A model generated the notes under the pieces. That model worked only from the letters and a program-made list of their open reading frames with translations. It was not told the DNA's origin and did not search any database. Shown one piece after another: positions 53,282 through 62,359 of a DNA stretch of 64,000 nt. Where the stretch lies: the NCBI GenBank assembly GCA_965262665.1, contig CBDHFR010000002.1, positions 558,001 to 622,000 on the forward strand. The letters are read 5' to 3'. The stretch is from CBDBND01 sp965262665 (lineage in GTDB: Bacteria; Pseudomonadota; Alphaproteobacteria; Rhodospirillales; Rhodospirillaceae). How positions within the stretch are numbered: position 1 is the first letter of the stretch; each line of letters begins with the position of its first letter. The position numbers were made by a program, and so were the translations under genes.

Positions 53282-53953
53282 CTAAGCAGCCAACATGCCG
53301 CCATCCACCGGCAATATGTAGCCGGTGATGTAATAGGCTTCGTCAGAGGCGAGAAAAGCCACCGCTTCGGCGATGTCGTTAACCGATCCAGCGTGCCCCA
53401 GAGGTACTGGTGAATTCGCCATCACTTCCCCGTCAGGGGTTCCTTCAATGCGCCCGGCCTGCACGCAGTTAATGCGGATGCGGTCCTTGGCTTCGCAACA
53501 GGACAGGGCCGAGGCCCGGGTCATCATGCGGATGCCGTTGGCCGATGCACAGAAGGCGGCCTGGCCGGCAACACCGACCATGGCGGTCGCCGGCGCGACG
53601 TTGACGATGCAGCCACCGTTATCGTACTCGCGCATCTTCACCACGCCGTAACGGGTGGCGAGGAAAGTATGCTCGATATTGTCCCGGTTGACACCCCGAA
53701 ATTGTTCCAGGGTCGTGTCGACGATATTGGTGGGTTGGTCGTACTTGGCTTCAGAAATGGTGACGACGATATCGAGACGGCCATGGGCGTCACCAAGCGC
53801 GGATAGACCGCTTTCCCAACCGTCAACGGTGGTAACGTCAAAGTCTACTTTGATCACAGTAGCACCGTCTTTTTCCAATAGCGCACAGATTGCTTTCCCT
53901 GTTGCGCCGTCCGCGCGGGTCACCAGCGCAACCCTGTCGTCAAACCGAGCCAT
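53282..53953 (-). CDS. SDR-fold protein with a degenerate active site
   Basis: 223 residues of SDR fold (DHGRLDIVV-type DAHGRLDIVVTISEA, and YYITGYILPVDGGML at the end). The cofactor loop is TRADGATG instead of TGxxxGIG. The catalytic Tyr-x-x-x-Lys is replaced in AAFCASANGI (Phe and Asn), and Ser is replaced by NVAPATA. It is probably not a standard dehydrogenase. Convergent with the MDR gene 34 bp away. Confidence 0.8.
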   Translation of the reverse strand: MARFDDRVALVTRADGATGKAICALLEKDGATVIKVDFDVTTVDGWESGLSALGDAHGRLDIVVTISEAKYDQPTNIVDTTLEQFRGVNRDNIEHTFLATRYGVVKMREYDNGGCIVNVAPATAMVGVAGQAAFCASANGIRMMTRASALSCCEAKDRIRINCVQAGRIEGTPDGEVMANSPVPLGHAGSVNDIAEAVAFLASDEAYYITGYILPVDGGMLAA

Positions 53954-54055
53954 GAAACCGTCCCCTAACGTTCAGAGCGCCATTACAGGGCAAAGCGGTG
54001 CCCCATCCAAGCTGGGTAACCTGTCCTGTTCGCCTTTTGGCTAAATATTGTGGGT

Positions 54056-54481
54056 TCAAGTCTTCTGCCGCGTCCGTTCGAACTGTGGGATCTCGGGATC
54101 CAACAGGTCCCAATGTTGGGCGGACACCGTCCACACGTGAGCCATGGGCTTGAAGACACTCGGGTCGTCCAGGGAGCCTGCTTGAACACCGACGAAATCC
54201 GGCCGGGCGGATGAGCTGGCAAACAAATAGGAGCCGCAATCGGGACAGAACCGCCGCAGGGCTTCGTTGCCGCTTTCGCCTTCAATGGCGAAAACTTTGG
54301 GTGTCCCACTTGTGATCTCCAAGTCAGCCGCCTTGAACATCAGAGTGGCTGCATGGCCGCCGCCGGTCTCCCTCTGACAATCGCGGCAATGACACTTCAC
54401 CATGCCCATAGGTTTGCCGTTCACTTCGTATTGGATGGCACCGCACAGACAGCGCCCGGTGAAATGTGATGATGTGTCCAA
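54056..54481 (-). CDS. GFA (CENP-V/DUF636) family zinc protein
   Basis: 141 residues. The cysteine pattern is typical: CLCGAIQY, CHCRDCQRETGG and FCPDCGSYLF, binding two zinc ions. Named for glutathione-dependent formaldehyde-activating enzyme, but most members have no proven reaction. It ends close to the queF gene (6 bp between them), so both may be in one unit. Confidence 0.92.
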   Translation of the reverse strand: MDTSSHFTGRCLCGAIQYEVNGKPMGMVKCHCRDCQRETGGGHAATLMFKAADLEITSGTPKVFAIEGESGNEALRRFCPDCGSYLFASSSARPDFVGVQAGSLDDPSVFKPMAHVWTVSAQHWDLLDPEIPQFERTRQKT

Positions 54482-54487
54482 AGCCGG

Positions 54488-54949
54488 CTAACCCCGCCCG
54501 CGGTAGCTCGGCACGTTCTGATCAGGGATCCACAAACCGTCAGGTGCATTGCCTGTTTGCCAGAACACATTGATGGGAATGCCGCCGCGGGGATACCAAT
54601 AGCCGCCGATGCGCAGCCACTTGGCGCTTGTGGTCTCAACGATGCGCTGGCCGATCATCACCGTGCAGTCTTCATGGAAGGCGCCGTGATTACGGAACGA
54701 GCCGAGAAACAGTTTCAGGGACTTGGATTCCACGATCTTGTCTGTGGGCACATAGTCGATGACCAGATGGGCGAAGTCCGGTTGACCAGTAATGGGGCAT
54801 AAACTGGTGAATTCCGGGCAGGAGAGGCGGACCAGATAGTCGCTGCCCGCCTGAGGATTGGCCACGGTTTCCAGCACAGCGTCGTCTGGAGAGGCCGGCA
54901 AACCAGTTTTGCTGCCAAGCTGGGTCAGAGTTTCCGGCTGATCGGCCAC
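54488..54949 (-). CDS. queF: NADPH-dependent 7-cyano-7-deazaguanine reductase
   Basis: 153 residues of the short, unimodular QueF type, which reduces preQ0 to preQ1 in queuosine synthesis. The catalytic Cys lies in FTSLCPITGQPDF and the Asp in the same motif. The QueF signature ESKSLKLFLGSFRNHGAFHED is present (about residues 73-93), then WLRIGGYWYPRGGIPINVF. Length and motifs are complete. It is divergent from the DUF1289 gene. Confidence 0.95.
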   Translation of the reverse strand: MADQPETLTQLGSKTGLPASPDDAVLETVANPQAGSDYLVRLSCPEFTSLCPITGQPDFAHLVIDYVPTDKIVESKSLKLFLGSFRNHGAFHEDCTVMIGQRIVETTSAKWLRIGGYWYPRGGIPINVFWQTGNAPDGLWIPDQNVPSYRGRG

Positions 54950-55032
54950 GATAGAATCTCCTGTTGGTCACTCCCGCACACAATCCATGCCGTGCTTGCA
55001 TCGGCGCCGTCGGCACGATAGGTGAGGGCGCC

Positions 55033-55263
55033 ATGGATACACCAGCCTCATCCCCGCAACCAGCCCCACCACCGCACGGGGACCTGCCGGCATCGCCGTG
55101 TGTCGGGGTGTGCACTGTCGATCCAGAGACCAAGATGTGCATCGGCTGCCTTCGGACCGTAAAAGAGATTGGCGCGTGGCGGACTATGACCCTCGATCAA
55201 AAGCGGGAAGTCGTGGCGGCCTGCAAAGCACGCGCGGAAAAATCCCAAACCACATCCGGTTAA
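55033..55263 (+). CDS. DUF1289 cysteine-rich small protein
   Basis: 76 residues from the ATG at 55033 (GTGAGGG upstream); the frame is open earlier but without a start context. The DUF1289 motif is SPCVGVCTVDPETKMCIGC followed by LRTVKEIGAW, with four conserved cysteines that probably bind metal. It is preceded by a proline-rich leader. The function is not established. Confidence 0.9.
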   Translation: MDTPASSPQPAPPPHGDLPASPCVGVCTVDPETKMCIGCLRTVKEIGAWRTMTLDQKREVVAACKARAEKSQTTSG

Positions 55264-55458
55264 ACAAGACCACAAAGAGGTCAACTGGGCGTCATACGAT
55301 TGCTTTACCTTCGCCGGCAAAATGTCGATTCGGACAGTATAGGTCGGTCCTTTGAAACCCAGAGTTAGGCGCGACTCGCCGGGCAGGGCCAGTCCCGACC
55401 CGACATCTTGTGTCGTGGCCGGCTCGACCTACAATAAATAGGGCAAGACGGTGAGACG

Positions 55459-55770
55459 ATGAATCAGATCAACATAATTCCGGTCAGCAAAGACGGATCG
55501 GCCGCCTTTCAGACGGTCATTCCTTTTATTGCGCCCAAACAGATCGAAGATAAGAGCGTGGGCGTCGTCCTTGACGACGTACACGGCGTTATTTCTCGCG
55601 TCCTGCTTTCCGCTCGCGCTGCCGGACGGGACTACGTGGACCAATGCCGACTGGCAGCCAATGCCATCGTTGCCGTGCGTCCCGATCTTTCATTTCAAGA
55701 GGCGCATAAAGCGGTATTCCGCATGCGCGAGCAAGAGCAGCAGCCCGACACTGCGAAGACGGCGGCATAA
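55459..55770 (+). CDS. Small hypothetical protein
   Basis: 103 residues, soluble, with FQTVIPFIAPKQIEDKSVGV, then a helical C-terminal half (AANAIVAVRPDLSFQEAHKAVFRM). No family is recognised. No strong ribosome site is seen (ACGGTGAGACG lies upstream). It is convergent with the Tam fragment. Confidence 0.55.
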   Translation: MNQINIIPVSKDGSAAFQTVIPFIAPKQIEDKSVGVVLDDVHGVISRVLLSARAAGRDYVDQCRLAANAIVAVRPDLSFQEAHKAVFRMREQEQQPDTAKTAA

Positions 55771-55777
55771 TTCCTTT

Positions 55778-56008
55778 TCAAATTTTCTGCGCCAGCGCAA
55801 AAATCCGCTTCATCAGGAACAGCGTTTTGCCGTCCACGCTCTTGGGATAGGCCGCCAACACCCGTTCGCTAAATTCCGCAATAAAATCAGGCTGTTCGGC
55901 CTCATCCAGCACTGCCAGATAGGGTCGTAGGCCTGTGCCCATGATCCAGTCCACTACGGGATTCTCCCCTTCCAGCACATGGTGGTAGTCGGTCACCCAG
56001 ATATCCAC
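55778..56008 (-). pseudogene. tam: Trans-aconitate 2-methyltransferase C-terminal fragment
   Basis: The 76 residues VDIWVTDYHHVLEGENPV-type (here starting MDIWVTDYHHVLEGENPVVD), GTGLRPYLAVLDEAEQ and DGKTLFLMKRIFALA match the end of Tam, an S-adenosylmethionine-dependent enzyme that methylates trans-aconitate. About 180 N-terminal residues are missing because an IS630 fragment begins at 56009. Confidence 0.82.
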
Positions 56009-56500
56009 GGAGCAGGATGACCTATGATTACAAACGGCATGGCACGACGACGCTGTTCGCCGCGCTCAACGTGCTGGACGGTACGGTCATCGCACAGAAC
56101 ATGCAGCGCCACCGCCATCAGGAGTTCATCCGCTTCCTCAACCGCATCGAGCGCGAGGTGCCGACGGACAAGGCCGTCCACGTCATCCTCGACAACTACG
56201 CTGCGCACAAGAAGGACAAGGTCCGCGCCTGGCTCGCCCGCCATCCACGCTGGACCTTCCACTTCACGCCGACCTCGTGCTCGTGGCTCAATGCCGTCGA
56301 GGGCTTCTTCGCCAAACTCACGCGGCGCGGGCTCAAGTGTGGCGTCTTCCAATCCGTCGTCGACCTTCAGGCCGCCATCAACCGCTTTGTCCGCGAATAC
56401 AATGACGCAAACCCAAAACCCTTGATCTGGAAAGCCGACCCCGATCATATCATCGCCGCACGAAACAGAGGGTTCCAAACGTTGGAATCAATCCACTAGT
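56009..56500 (+). mobile_element. IS630-family 3' fragment, third lineage
   Basis: Encodes the last 160 residues of an IS630 transposase: TLFAALNVLDG, the second catalytic Asp in VHVILDNYAAHK, and Glu in WLNAVEGFFAKLTRRG. The terminus CTAG lies at 56496-56499. The N-terminal helix-turn-helix and first Asp are missing. Both flanking methyltransferase genes are cut at its borders. Confidence 0.88.
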
Positions 56501-56502
56501 CC

Positions 56503-57591
56503 CTTAGCGGGGTTCTTCATGTGATGGAGAACGCCCGAGCATTCAATAATGTCAAAGCGTGTATCTAAGTCCGGAAGTTTCAATATATCGCCGATGCCAA
56601 ACTTGATATTCGACAGTCCCAATTCGTCGGCCTTAGCGATGGCAAAGGCCACACTGGCAGGGCTCAAGTCCATCGCCGTTAGTTCAATGTTTTGAATAGT
56701 ACGGGCCAATTGCAGGGTGCCGCTTCCTGTGCCACAGCCCGCGCTCAGTCCGATAACCGGTCCTGACAACCGTTCAGCCCAGTCTTGATCTGGAAAACGG
56801 TCTGTAAAAAATGTCTTAAGGGCTTGGCCTGCGCTGGCGGCAGACGTTCCCACCGCGGGTAAGGAAAATCATGATACTGGGACTGCACTGATTTTGAGAC
56901 TCTGTCCGAAATAGCCGTCAACTTTACGAGAGACGTTAAATCCACCGCATCTAACTCGCGGTAAGCGCTGAGAATGAGTTGACCATCCGTGACATTTTCT
57001 AGTTTATCCAGCTGATCTGATTCATCCTCTGTAACAGCCCAGGCAAAATCGGTTCGTTTGGCTTGGATTGGCAGGGCTTCAAAAAAACGTGCGGTGACGC
57101 TCTAACAGAACGGACGCCGGTCCATTGGTGGCGCACCGCAATCCGTGGCGCCGCATCCGTGTCAGAAGATCCTCCAAATCAAGACTGATATTTGTGGCGT
57201 GATTGAGCACAGCTCGGACGAGGGGGTCGGTCAGCAATCCATCAAAGGTGCCGTTGTCCAAGGCCTGTTCCAGTGTATCCCCACCCTCATAAGCCAGAGC
57301 AAGCCATTGGTCGCGCATGGGGTTGTGCTGCAGCAGGGTACGGACAACCAGGGCCAGTGCTTGCAAGTCCAGGTCTGAGTCCTCAGTGCACTGCACGAGT
57401 CCGTCTAAAACCACTTGGGGCAGCGTCGTGTAATTGGACGTTAACCCCAGCAGTTCCAGAGTCTTGTGGCGATGAACGGGTATTTCCGGATCCAGCGCCA
57501 GCGCCATGAGAAAACCGGAGAGCGCGGTTGACTGATCTCCGGCTTTAAGGGCAGTGAGACCACGCGTAAATTCCGCTGACGCTTCACTCAT
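56503..57591 (-). pseudogene. TPR-type SAM methyltransferase, twice frameshifted and 3'-truncated
   Basis: The first frame (57591 to 57085) starts with a TPR-like helical part (GDQSTALSGFLMALALDPEI) and stops after RHRTFF at a run of seven T. Removing one T continues into EALPIQAKRTDFAWAV and QYHDFPYPRWERLPP. A second shift near 56806 (run of six A on the plus strand) leads to the methyltransferase core PVIGLSAGCGTGSGTLQLAR with TAMDLSPASVAFA and GVLHHM. Similarity ends at the IS630 border. The start overlaps the TRAP permease stop. Two homopolymer shifts could be sequence errors; the 3' truncation is real. Confidence 0.8.
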
Positions 57592-59647
57592 GATGCAATT
57601 GCCGTTTGGAGAACCAAATCAAGCCGACAAGAGCGGCGATCGCCAATCCGTTGATGCTGAGCGATCCGTGAGGCCAAAGCAAAACCACAGCAAGGGAAAT
57701 GGCGATTAGACGGCCGCCGTGGCTCAGCGCGCCTTCCAAATGACCTTGTAAGGCGCCGGCAAACGCATAAAGAGCGACGGCGGTAAAAATGGTTATTTGA
57801 AGCAGTTCAATCGCGTTTCCACCGATCAAAGGCGACACCGCCATCACCAAGGGAACGATGTAAAGACCTTTGGCATAAGCCCAAGCTGTGAAGCCTGTTT
57901 CGATGGGTTTGGTCCCGGCCAGCCCGGCCGCTGCGTAGGCGGTCAAGCAAACGGGCGGGGTGACATTGGAATCCTGTGACAGCCAAAACACAATCATATG
58001 GGCGGTCAGAAGCGAAGCCGTTACCGCGCCTGCGGACAGGCCTTGTTCAGAAACGGTGTTTTTCAATTCAGGCGGCACAGCTGCCAGCAAGGCCACTGCC
58101 GCATCTCGGCCCATGGGTTTTGCAAGGGACACAGCCTGTTCGGGCAGAAGCACCATTAGAACGGTTTTCGCACCATCGCTCACAGTGCCCGCCATCAACG
58201 CTTCGATCAATTTTGCATCAAGCATCAAATCGGCGAGGGCCGGCGCTGCAAGCGGTGCCAACACGACGTAAGCGGCGGTCACCGGCAGACCCAACCCCAA
58301 GACCAGTGACGCCAATGCCACCAGCAGCAGCGTCAATATCAAACTGCCGCCGGACCAGGTGATAATCATCTGCGACACTGTCGGGCCGAGACCGGTTGTC
58401 GTCACCGCCATGACCACAAGGCCGACGGCAATCAGCAGGACGGCAATGGATGCTGCTGTCAGGCTGGCCTGCGCCAACGTATCAACGATGTCCTTCCCGC
58501 CCATGGGACGGGGACCATAGCGGGCACAGACGAGGCTCGCCAATGCGGCAGCACCGGCCGACCACGTGGGTGTGAAGCCTGCGATGAGTAACGCCACCAG
58601 TAATCCGATGGGCAATAGCACCGGCCAGCCCTTCGCCAATCCGGTGATATCGTGCTTTGACTCATCACGTTTTAGCCCATGCTTGAGGGCCGCAATGCGT
58701 ACTTGAAAAGCAACTGACAAAAAGTAGAGCAGGGCCGGAAGGGTCGCGATGCCGATGATGGTGAGGTAACTCTCACCGGTATAGGTGGCCATAAGAAACG
58801 CCCCCGCACCCATCACCGGTGGCATCAATTGGCCACCAGTCGATGCGGCGGCCTCGATCCCTGCGGCTGTGCGGGCGGGAAATCCGGACTGCTTCATCAA
58901 CGGAATGGTCACCACACCGGTGGACACCGTGTTGCCAATGGCCGAGCCCGACACCGAGCCCATAAGTCCCGAACCGAACACGGCAACCAGACCCGGACCG
59001 CCGACAAATCGTCCCGCAGCCGCTCGTGCCAAAGCCAAAATTACATCTGACGCACCGCTCTTGAGGAGCAGTGTACCGAATAGAATGAACATGAATACGT
59101 AAGTCCAAGAGATGCGGGCGATGGTGCCGAACATGCCGTCCCCGCCGTAAGTGGCGCGATACAACACCGTTTCCCAGGTTAATCCGGGGAAGTGAAAGAC
59201 ACCGGGGGCAAAGCGACCCCACCAGGCTGTGTAGGTGAGAGCCAGGATGGCCAGAATGGGAATCACCAACCCTGTGGTGCGCCGGGTCAGTTCCAAGGCG
59301 CACAGCACAGCTAAGATTGCGAACGTCCAATCCAGCGTCGTAAAGGATTGTCCGCGCTCATAAAACGCATCTTCGCCGAAAATCAGATAAACGCAGGCAG
59401 TCAGGACCAAAACGCCGAGCGCCACATTACAAGCTCGGGCAAAAGTACCCGTCCAGGATTTGCGTGCTGGAATAACCAATGCCGTGAGCAGGCCAAGCGA
59501 ACCGAAATGGAGCATGGACGTCCACAGCTCCGACAACGGTGAAAAGGAATTGAAATACAAATGCAGAACTGCAATCCCCGCAGCCAATAGGGCAAGCCAG
59601 CACGGAAGTTTTTCGATTTCAGAGGATGGAGCCGCTGCGTCGCTCAC
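57584..59647 (-). CDS. TRAP transporter fused permease
   Basis: 687 residues with about 16 or more membrane helices. It is the fused DctQ-DctM type that works with TAXI receptors. Visible family segments are GSGLMGSVSGSAIGNTVSTG, IPLMKQSGFPARTAAGIEA, GGQLMPPVMGAGAFLMA, and in the second half LGLGLPVTAAYVVLAPLAA with SQDSNVTPPVCLTAYAAA. It carries out sodium- or proton-driven uptake of an organic anion. It starts two bases after the receptor gene's stop, so they form an operon. Confidence 0.95.
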   Translation of the reverse strand: MSDAAAPSSEIEKLPCWLALLAAGIAVLHLYFNSFSPLSELWTSMLHFGSLGLLTALVIPARKSWTGTFARACNVALGVLVLTACVYLIFGEDAFYERGQSFTTLDWTFAILAVLCALELTRRTTGLVIPILAILALTYTAWWGRFAPGVFHFPGLTWETVLYRATYGGDGMFGTIARISWTYVFMFILFGTLLLKSGASDVILALARAAAGRFVGGPGLVAVFGSGLMGSVSGSAIGNTVSTGVVTIPLMKQSGFPARTAAGIEAAASTGGQLMPPVMGAGAFLMATYTGESYLTIIGIATLPALLYFLSVAFQVRIAALKHGLKRDESKHDITGLAKGWPVLLPIGLLVALLIAGFTPTWSAGAAALASLVCARYGPRPMGGKDIVDTLAQASLTAASIAVLLIAVGLVVMAVTTTGLGPTVSQMIITWSGGSLILTLLLVALASLVLGLGLPVTAAYVVLAPLAAPALADLMLDAKLIEALMAGTVSDGAKTVLMVLLPEQAVSLAKPMGRDAAVALLAAVPPELKNTVSEQGLSAGAVTASLLTAHMIVFWLSQDSNVTPPVCLTAYAAAGLAGTKPIETGFTAWAYAKGLYIVPLVMAVSPLIGGNAIELLQITIFTAVALYAFAGALQGHLEGALSHGGRLIAISLAVVLLWPHGSLSINGLAIAALVGLIWFSKRQLHHE

Positions 59648-59649
59648 AC

Positions 59650-60675
59650 CTACTGGTTCTCCGGCGGAAGCAGGTCAGGTGGAACGGTCAGACCCGCATC
59701 GCGGTAATACCTCACGGCACCTGGATGCAGCGGTAAAGGCAATCCCGACACCGCATTGTCTAAACTCATAGCGCCTGTCGCTTTATGAATGGCCCGAAGA
59801 AACGGCAGATTGGCGTAAACCGTTTCAACAATCCGGTAAACATCTTCTTCGGAGACATCTTTGTGCACGGCGAGAAAATTCGGCTGTCCCAAGGTTTGAA
59901 CCGCTGTGTCCTGCCCCGGGTAGGTTCCTGCAGGAATCACATATCGCGCCCACAATACGCGAGGCGTATTGGCCCTGATCATCTGCTCGTCCGTAAAGGA
60001 TAAAAGCGTCAACCGGTCACCTATGGCAGCAAACACTCGTGTTACGGCAGCCACCGGCGGTCCGGCCGGTAGATTGGCGGCATCCAAGGTGCCGTTCTGC
60101 AATCCATCGGCGCTCGGCTCATAGCCTTGGTTGACGAGGGTAAAGTCTTCATCGGGGTTGTAGCCAAGGCGACTGAGCAGGGCCCGTCCTGACCCTTCCG
60201 TGCCTGAGTTGCGTGCACCGATCGACAACCGGCGGCCTTTGACGGTGTCAAAATCCGCCACCGTTCCCGTCGTTGCGAGCGATTTACGCACCACCCAGTG
60301 TTCCACGTTGGGCCAAATGGTCGTGACCGATCGCAGGTAGGGTTGGGGACCTTCATTGGCGAGGCCGCCACTGCCGTCCCGTGCCCAAGCACCATAGATC
60401 CCTTGCAGAATGGCGAAGCGCACCTGACCTTCCCGCAGTAGTTTAATGTTCTCCGCTGAGCCGGCCGATGAAATTGCCGACATCGCTGGCCCGCCATTCG
60501 GCTCCAGTTTGACTTTGGTGAGTGTCGCCAGGGCCACACCCACGGGATAATAGGTCCCGCCAGTCGTTGCGGTGGCAAGGATGTAGGACTCAGCCTGAGC
60601 GGCGTTCGAGATACTTGCGCCAACCAACAGGGCTATGGCCGCGCCAACCGTTCTCAATGCGGACACTGAACACAT
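59650..60675 (-). CDS. TAXI-family TRAP solute-binding receptor
   Basis: 341 residues from the ATG at 60675. This start gives a proper signal peptide (ALRTVGAAIALLVGASISNA), whereas the longer frame to 61155 runs through unrelated sequence overlapping the divergent gene. The mature part opens YILATATTGGTYYPVGVALA, the TAXI signature, followed by SAISSAGSAENIKLLREGQV and LSIGARNSGTEGSGRALL. It delivers substrate to the fused permease encoded next. The divergent hydrolase genes suggest what is imported, but the ligand is unknown. Confidence 0.92.
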   Translation of the reverse strand: MCSVSALRTVGAAIALLVGASISNAAQAESYILATATTGGTYYPVGVALATLTKVKLEPNGGPAMSAISSAGSAENIKLLREGQVRFAILQGIYGAWARDGSGGLANEGPQPYLRSVTTIWPNVEHWVVRKSLATTGTVADFDTVKGRRLSIGARNSGTEGSGRALLSRLGYNPDEDFTLVNQGYEPSADGLQNGTLDAANLPAGPPVAAVTRVFAAIGDRLTLLSFTDEQMIRANTPRVLWARYVIPAGTYPGQDTAVQTLGQPNFLAVHKDVSEEDVYRIVETVYANLPFLRAIHKATGAMSLDNAVSGLPLPLHPGAVRYYRDAGLTVPPDLLPPENQ

Positions 60676-60786
60676 GGAGGGGCAGTGTAGGCCCCGCGGC
60701 GCATGGTGCAAGCATTGCCGTCGCGTTAGGCTCGGCCGATAACAAACCGGAAACCGGTACTTGATACCCTGAGTGGGAGGGACGCC

Positions 60787-61428
60787 ATGAACGACAGCAC
60801 GCAATCCGCGACGGACAACTATAAAGGTGTGTGGGATAACCGGGTGGGTTTCGGCACCACACCGGCACTGGTCGTCATCGATTTCATGAAAGGCTACACG
60901 ACGGAGGGCTCCCCTTTGTTCGCCCCTGGAGTAGTGGATGCGGTGAAGGAAAGCCCGGAGGTCATCGCCGCGGCTCGGGCCAAAGGGGTTCCGGTGCTGC
61001 ACACCAACGTGCGCTATAACCCCCACAATTTTGAAAACGGCGGCATTTGGACGGTCAAAGCACCGGTGCTGAAATGTCTGGTAGAGGGTGATCCGTTGGC
61101 GGAAACCTGCGACGAGGTTAAGCCGCTGGAGACGGAAACCATGATTACCAAGCAATATGCTTCCGTATTTTTCGGCACGAGCCTTGGTGCCACATTAACG
61201 GCCAAAGGCGTCGACACCTTGATCCTGATCGGCTGTTCCACTTCGGGCTGCATTCGCGCCTCCGCAGTGGATGGCTGTCAGCACGGTTACCGCACGATCG
61301 TCGTGCGGGACTGTGTCGGCGACCGCCACGACGGCCCGCACGAGGCCAATTTGTTCGACATCAACGGTAAGTATGGCGACGTCGTCTCCAAAGCCGAGAT
61401 CCTCGACTACTTCAACAGCCTGCCGTAA
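60787..61428 (+). CDS. Isochorismatase-family cysteine hydrolase
   Basis: 213 residues, similar to N-carbamoylsarcosine amidohydrolases. The triad is visible: Asp in ALVVIDFMKGY, Lys in MITKQYASVFFGTSL, and Cys in IGCSTSGCIRASAVDG. These enzymes hydrolyse amide or carbamoyl C-N bonds. The start follows GGGAGGG. It is the first of three plus-strand genes, divergent from the TAXI-TRAP operon, and probably acts on the imported compound. Confidence 0.92.
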   Translation: MNDSTQSATDNYKGVWDNRVGFGTTPALVVIDFMKGYTTEGSPLFAPGVVDAVKESPEVIAAARAKGVPVLHTNVRYNPHNFENGGIWTVKAPVLKCLVEGDPLAETCDEVKPLETETMITKQYASVFFGTSLGATLTAKGVDTLILIGCSTSGCIRASAVDGCQHGYRTIVVRDCVGDRHDGPHEANLFDINGKYGDVVSKAEILDYFNSLP

Positions 61429-61464
61429 GGCCAAATAGATAATTTCAGACGGGAAGGGACTGCC

Positions 61465-62349
61465 ATGAGCAACCTGACGCAAACTGCACATTATGACTAT
61501 TCCGCCATCATCGACCGCGACCCATTGAAGCTGCCCAACGGCGCCCGGGTGGCGGTGGTGCCGTACATCAACATCGAACACTTTCCCGAAGATATTCCCG
61601 GCACAGCGTTGGTGCCGGGCACCGCCGGTTTCTCGCCGGACCCACTCAATTACGGCTGGCGCGACTACGGCAATCGGGTCGGCTTGTGGCGCATGATGGA
61701 CATCATGGATCCCCTCGGCATGCGCGGCACCGTTTGCTTGAACTCCGATATCATCCGTGAATATCCGCGCATCATCGAAGAAGGCGAGAAACGCAAGTGG
61801 GCTTGGATCGGCCATGGCATCAACAATGCGCCGGCAAACTTTCTCTCCGGCATAGAAGAAGACCGGGAAAAGGAAATCATTGGCTCAGTGCTAGAGGGTA
61901 TGGAGAAGGCTCTCGGCCGCAAGACCAAGGGCTGGCTCGGACCGTTCCTGGTGGAAACCATGAACACACCAAATATCCTCGCCGAGTTCGGTGTGGAATA
62001 CCTGTGCGATTTCTGTGCTGATGATCAGCCGTTCAAGTTCAACACCAAGACCGGGAGTTTGATTTCCGTACCCTACACGGTGGAACTCAACGACATCCCA
62101 GCGTTCCTGAACCTGGGTGTCACCGGTGAAGCCTTCGGCGACATGATCATCGACCAGTTCGATGTGCTCTATGAAGAAGGCGCGACCAATGCCCGCATCA
62201 TGCCGATCTGCCTGCACAACTTCCTAGTCGGCGTGCCGTTCCGGGCCAAACATTTGAAGCGTGCTTTTGAACACATCGCCAAGCACGATGACGTGTGGCT
62301 GACCACCGGCGACGAAGTCAACGATTGGTACCGTGAAAGCTATATGTAA
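61465..62349 (+). CDS. Polysaccharide-deacetylase-family (PuuE-like) protein
   Basis: 294 residues of the NodB-fold group that includes allantoinase-like PuuE. Motifs include RVAVVPYINIEHFPEDI, DYGNRVGLWRMMDIMDPLG, WIGHGINNAP and LGPFLVETMNTPNIL. The classic metal-binding Asp-Asp is not obvious at the first motif, but His residues in GHGINN and LHNFLVG remain. The start follows GGGAAGGGA. Close spacing to its neighbours (36 bp and 10 bp) indicates an operon for breakdown of a nitrogen-containing compound (inference). Confidence 0.85.
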   Translation: MSNLTQTAHYDYSAIIDRDPLKLPNGARVAVVPYINIEHFPEDIPGTALVPGTAGFSPDPLNYGWRDYGNRVGLWRMMDIMDPLGMRGTVCLNSDIIREYPRIIEEGEKRKWAWIGHGINNAPANFLSGIEEDREKEIIGSVLEGMEKALGRKTKGWLGPFLVETMNTPNILAEFGVEYLCDFCADDQPFKFNTKTGSLISVPYTVELNDIPAFLNLGVTGEAFGDMIIDQFDVLYEEGATNARIMPICLHNFLVGVPFRAKHLKRAFEHIAKHDDVWLTTGDEVNDWYRESYM

Positions 62350-62359
62350 GGGCAGCAAA

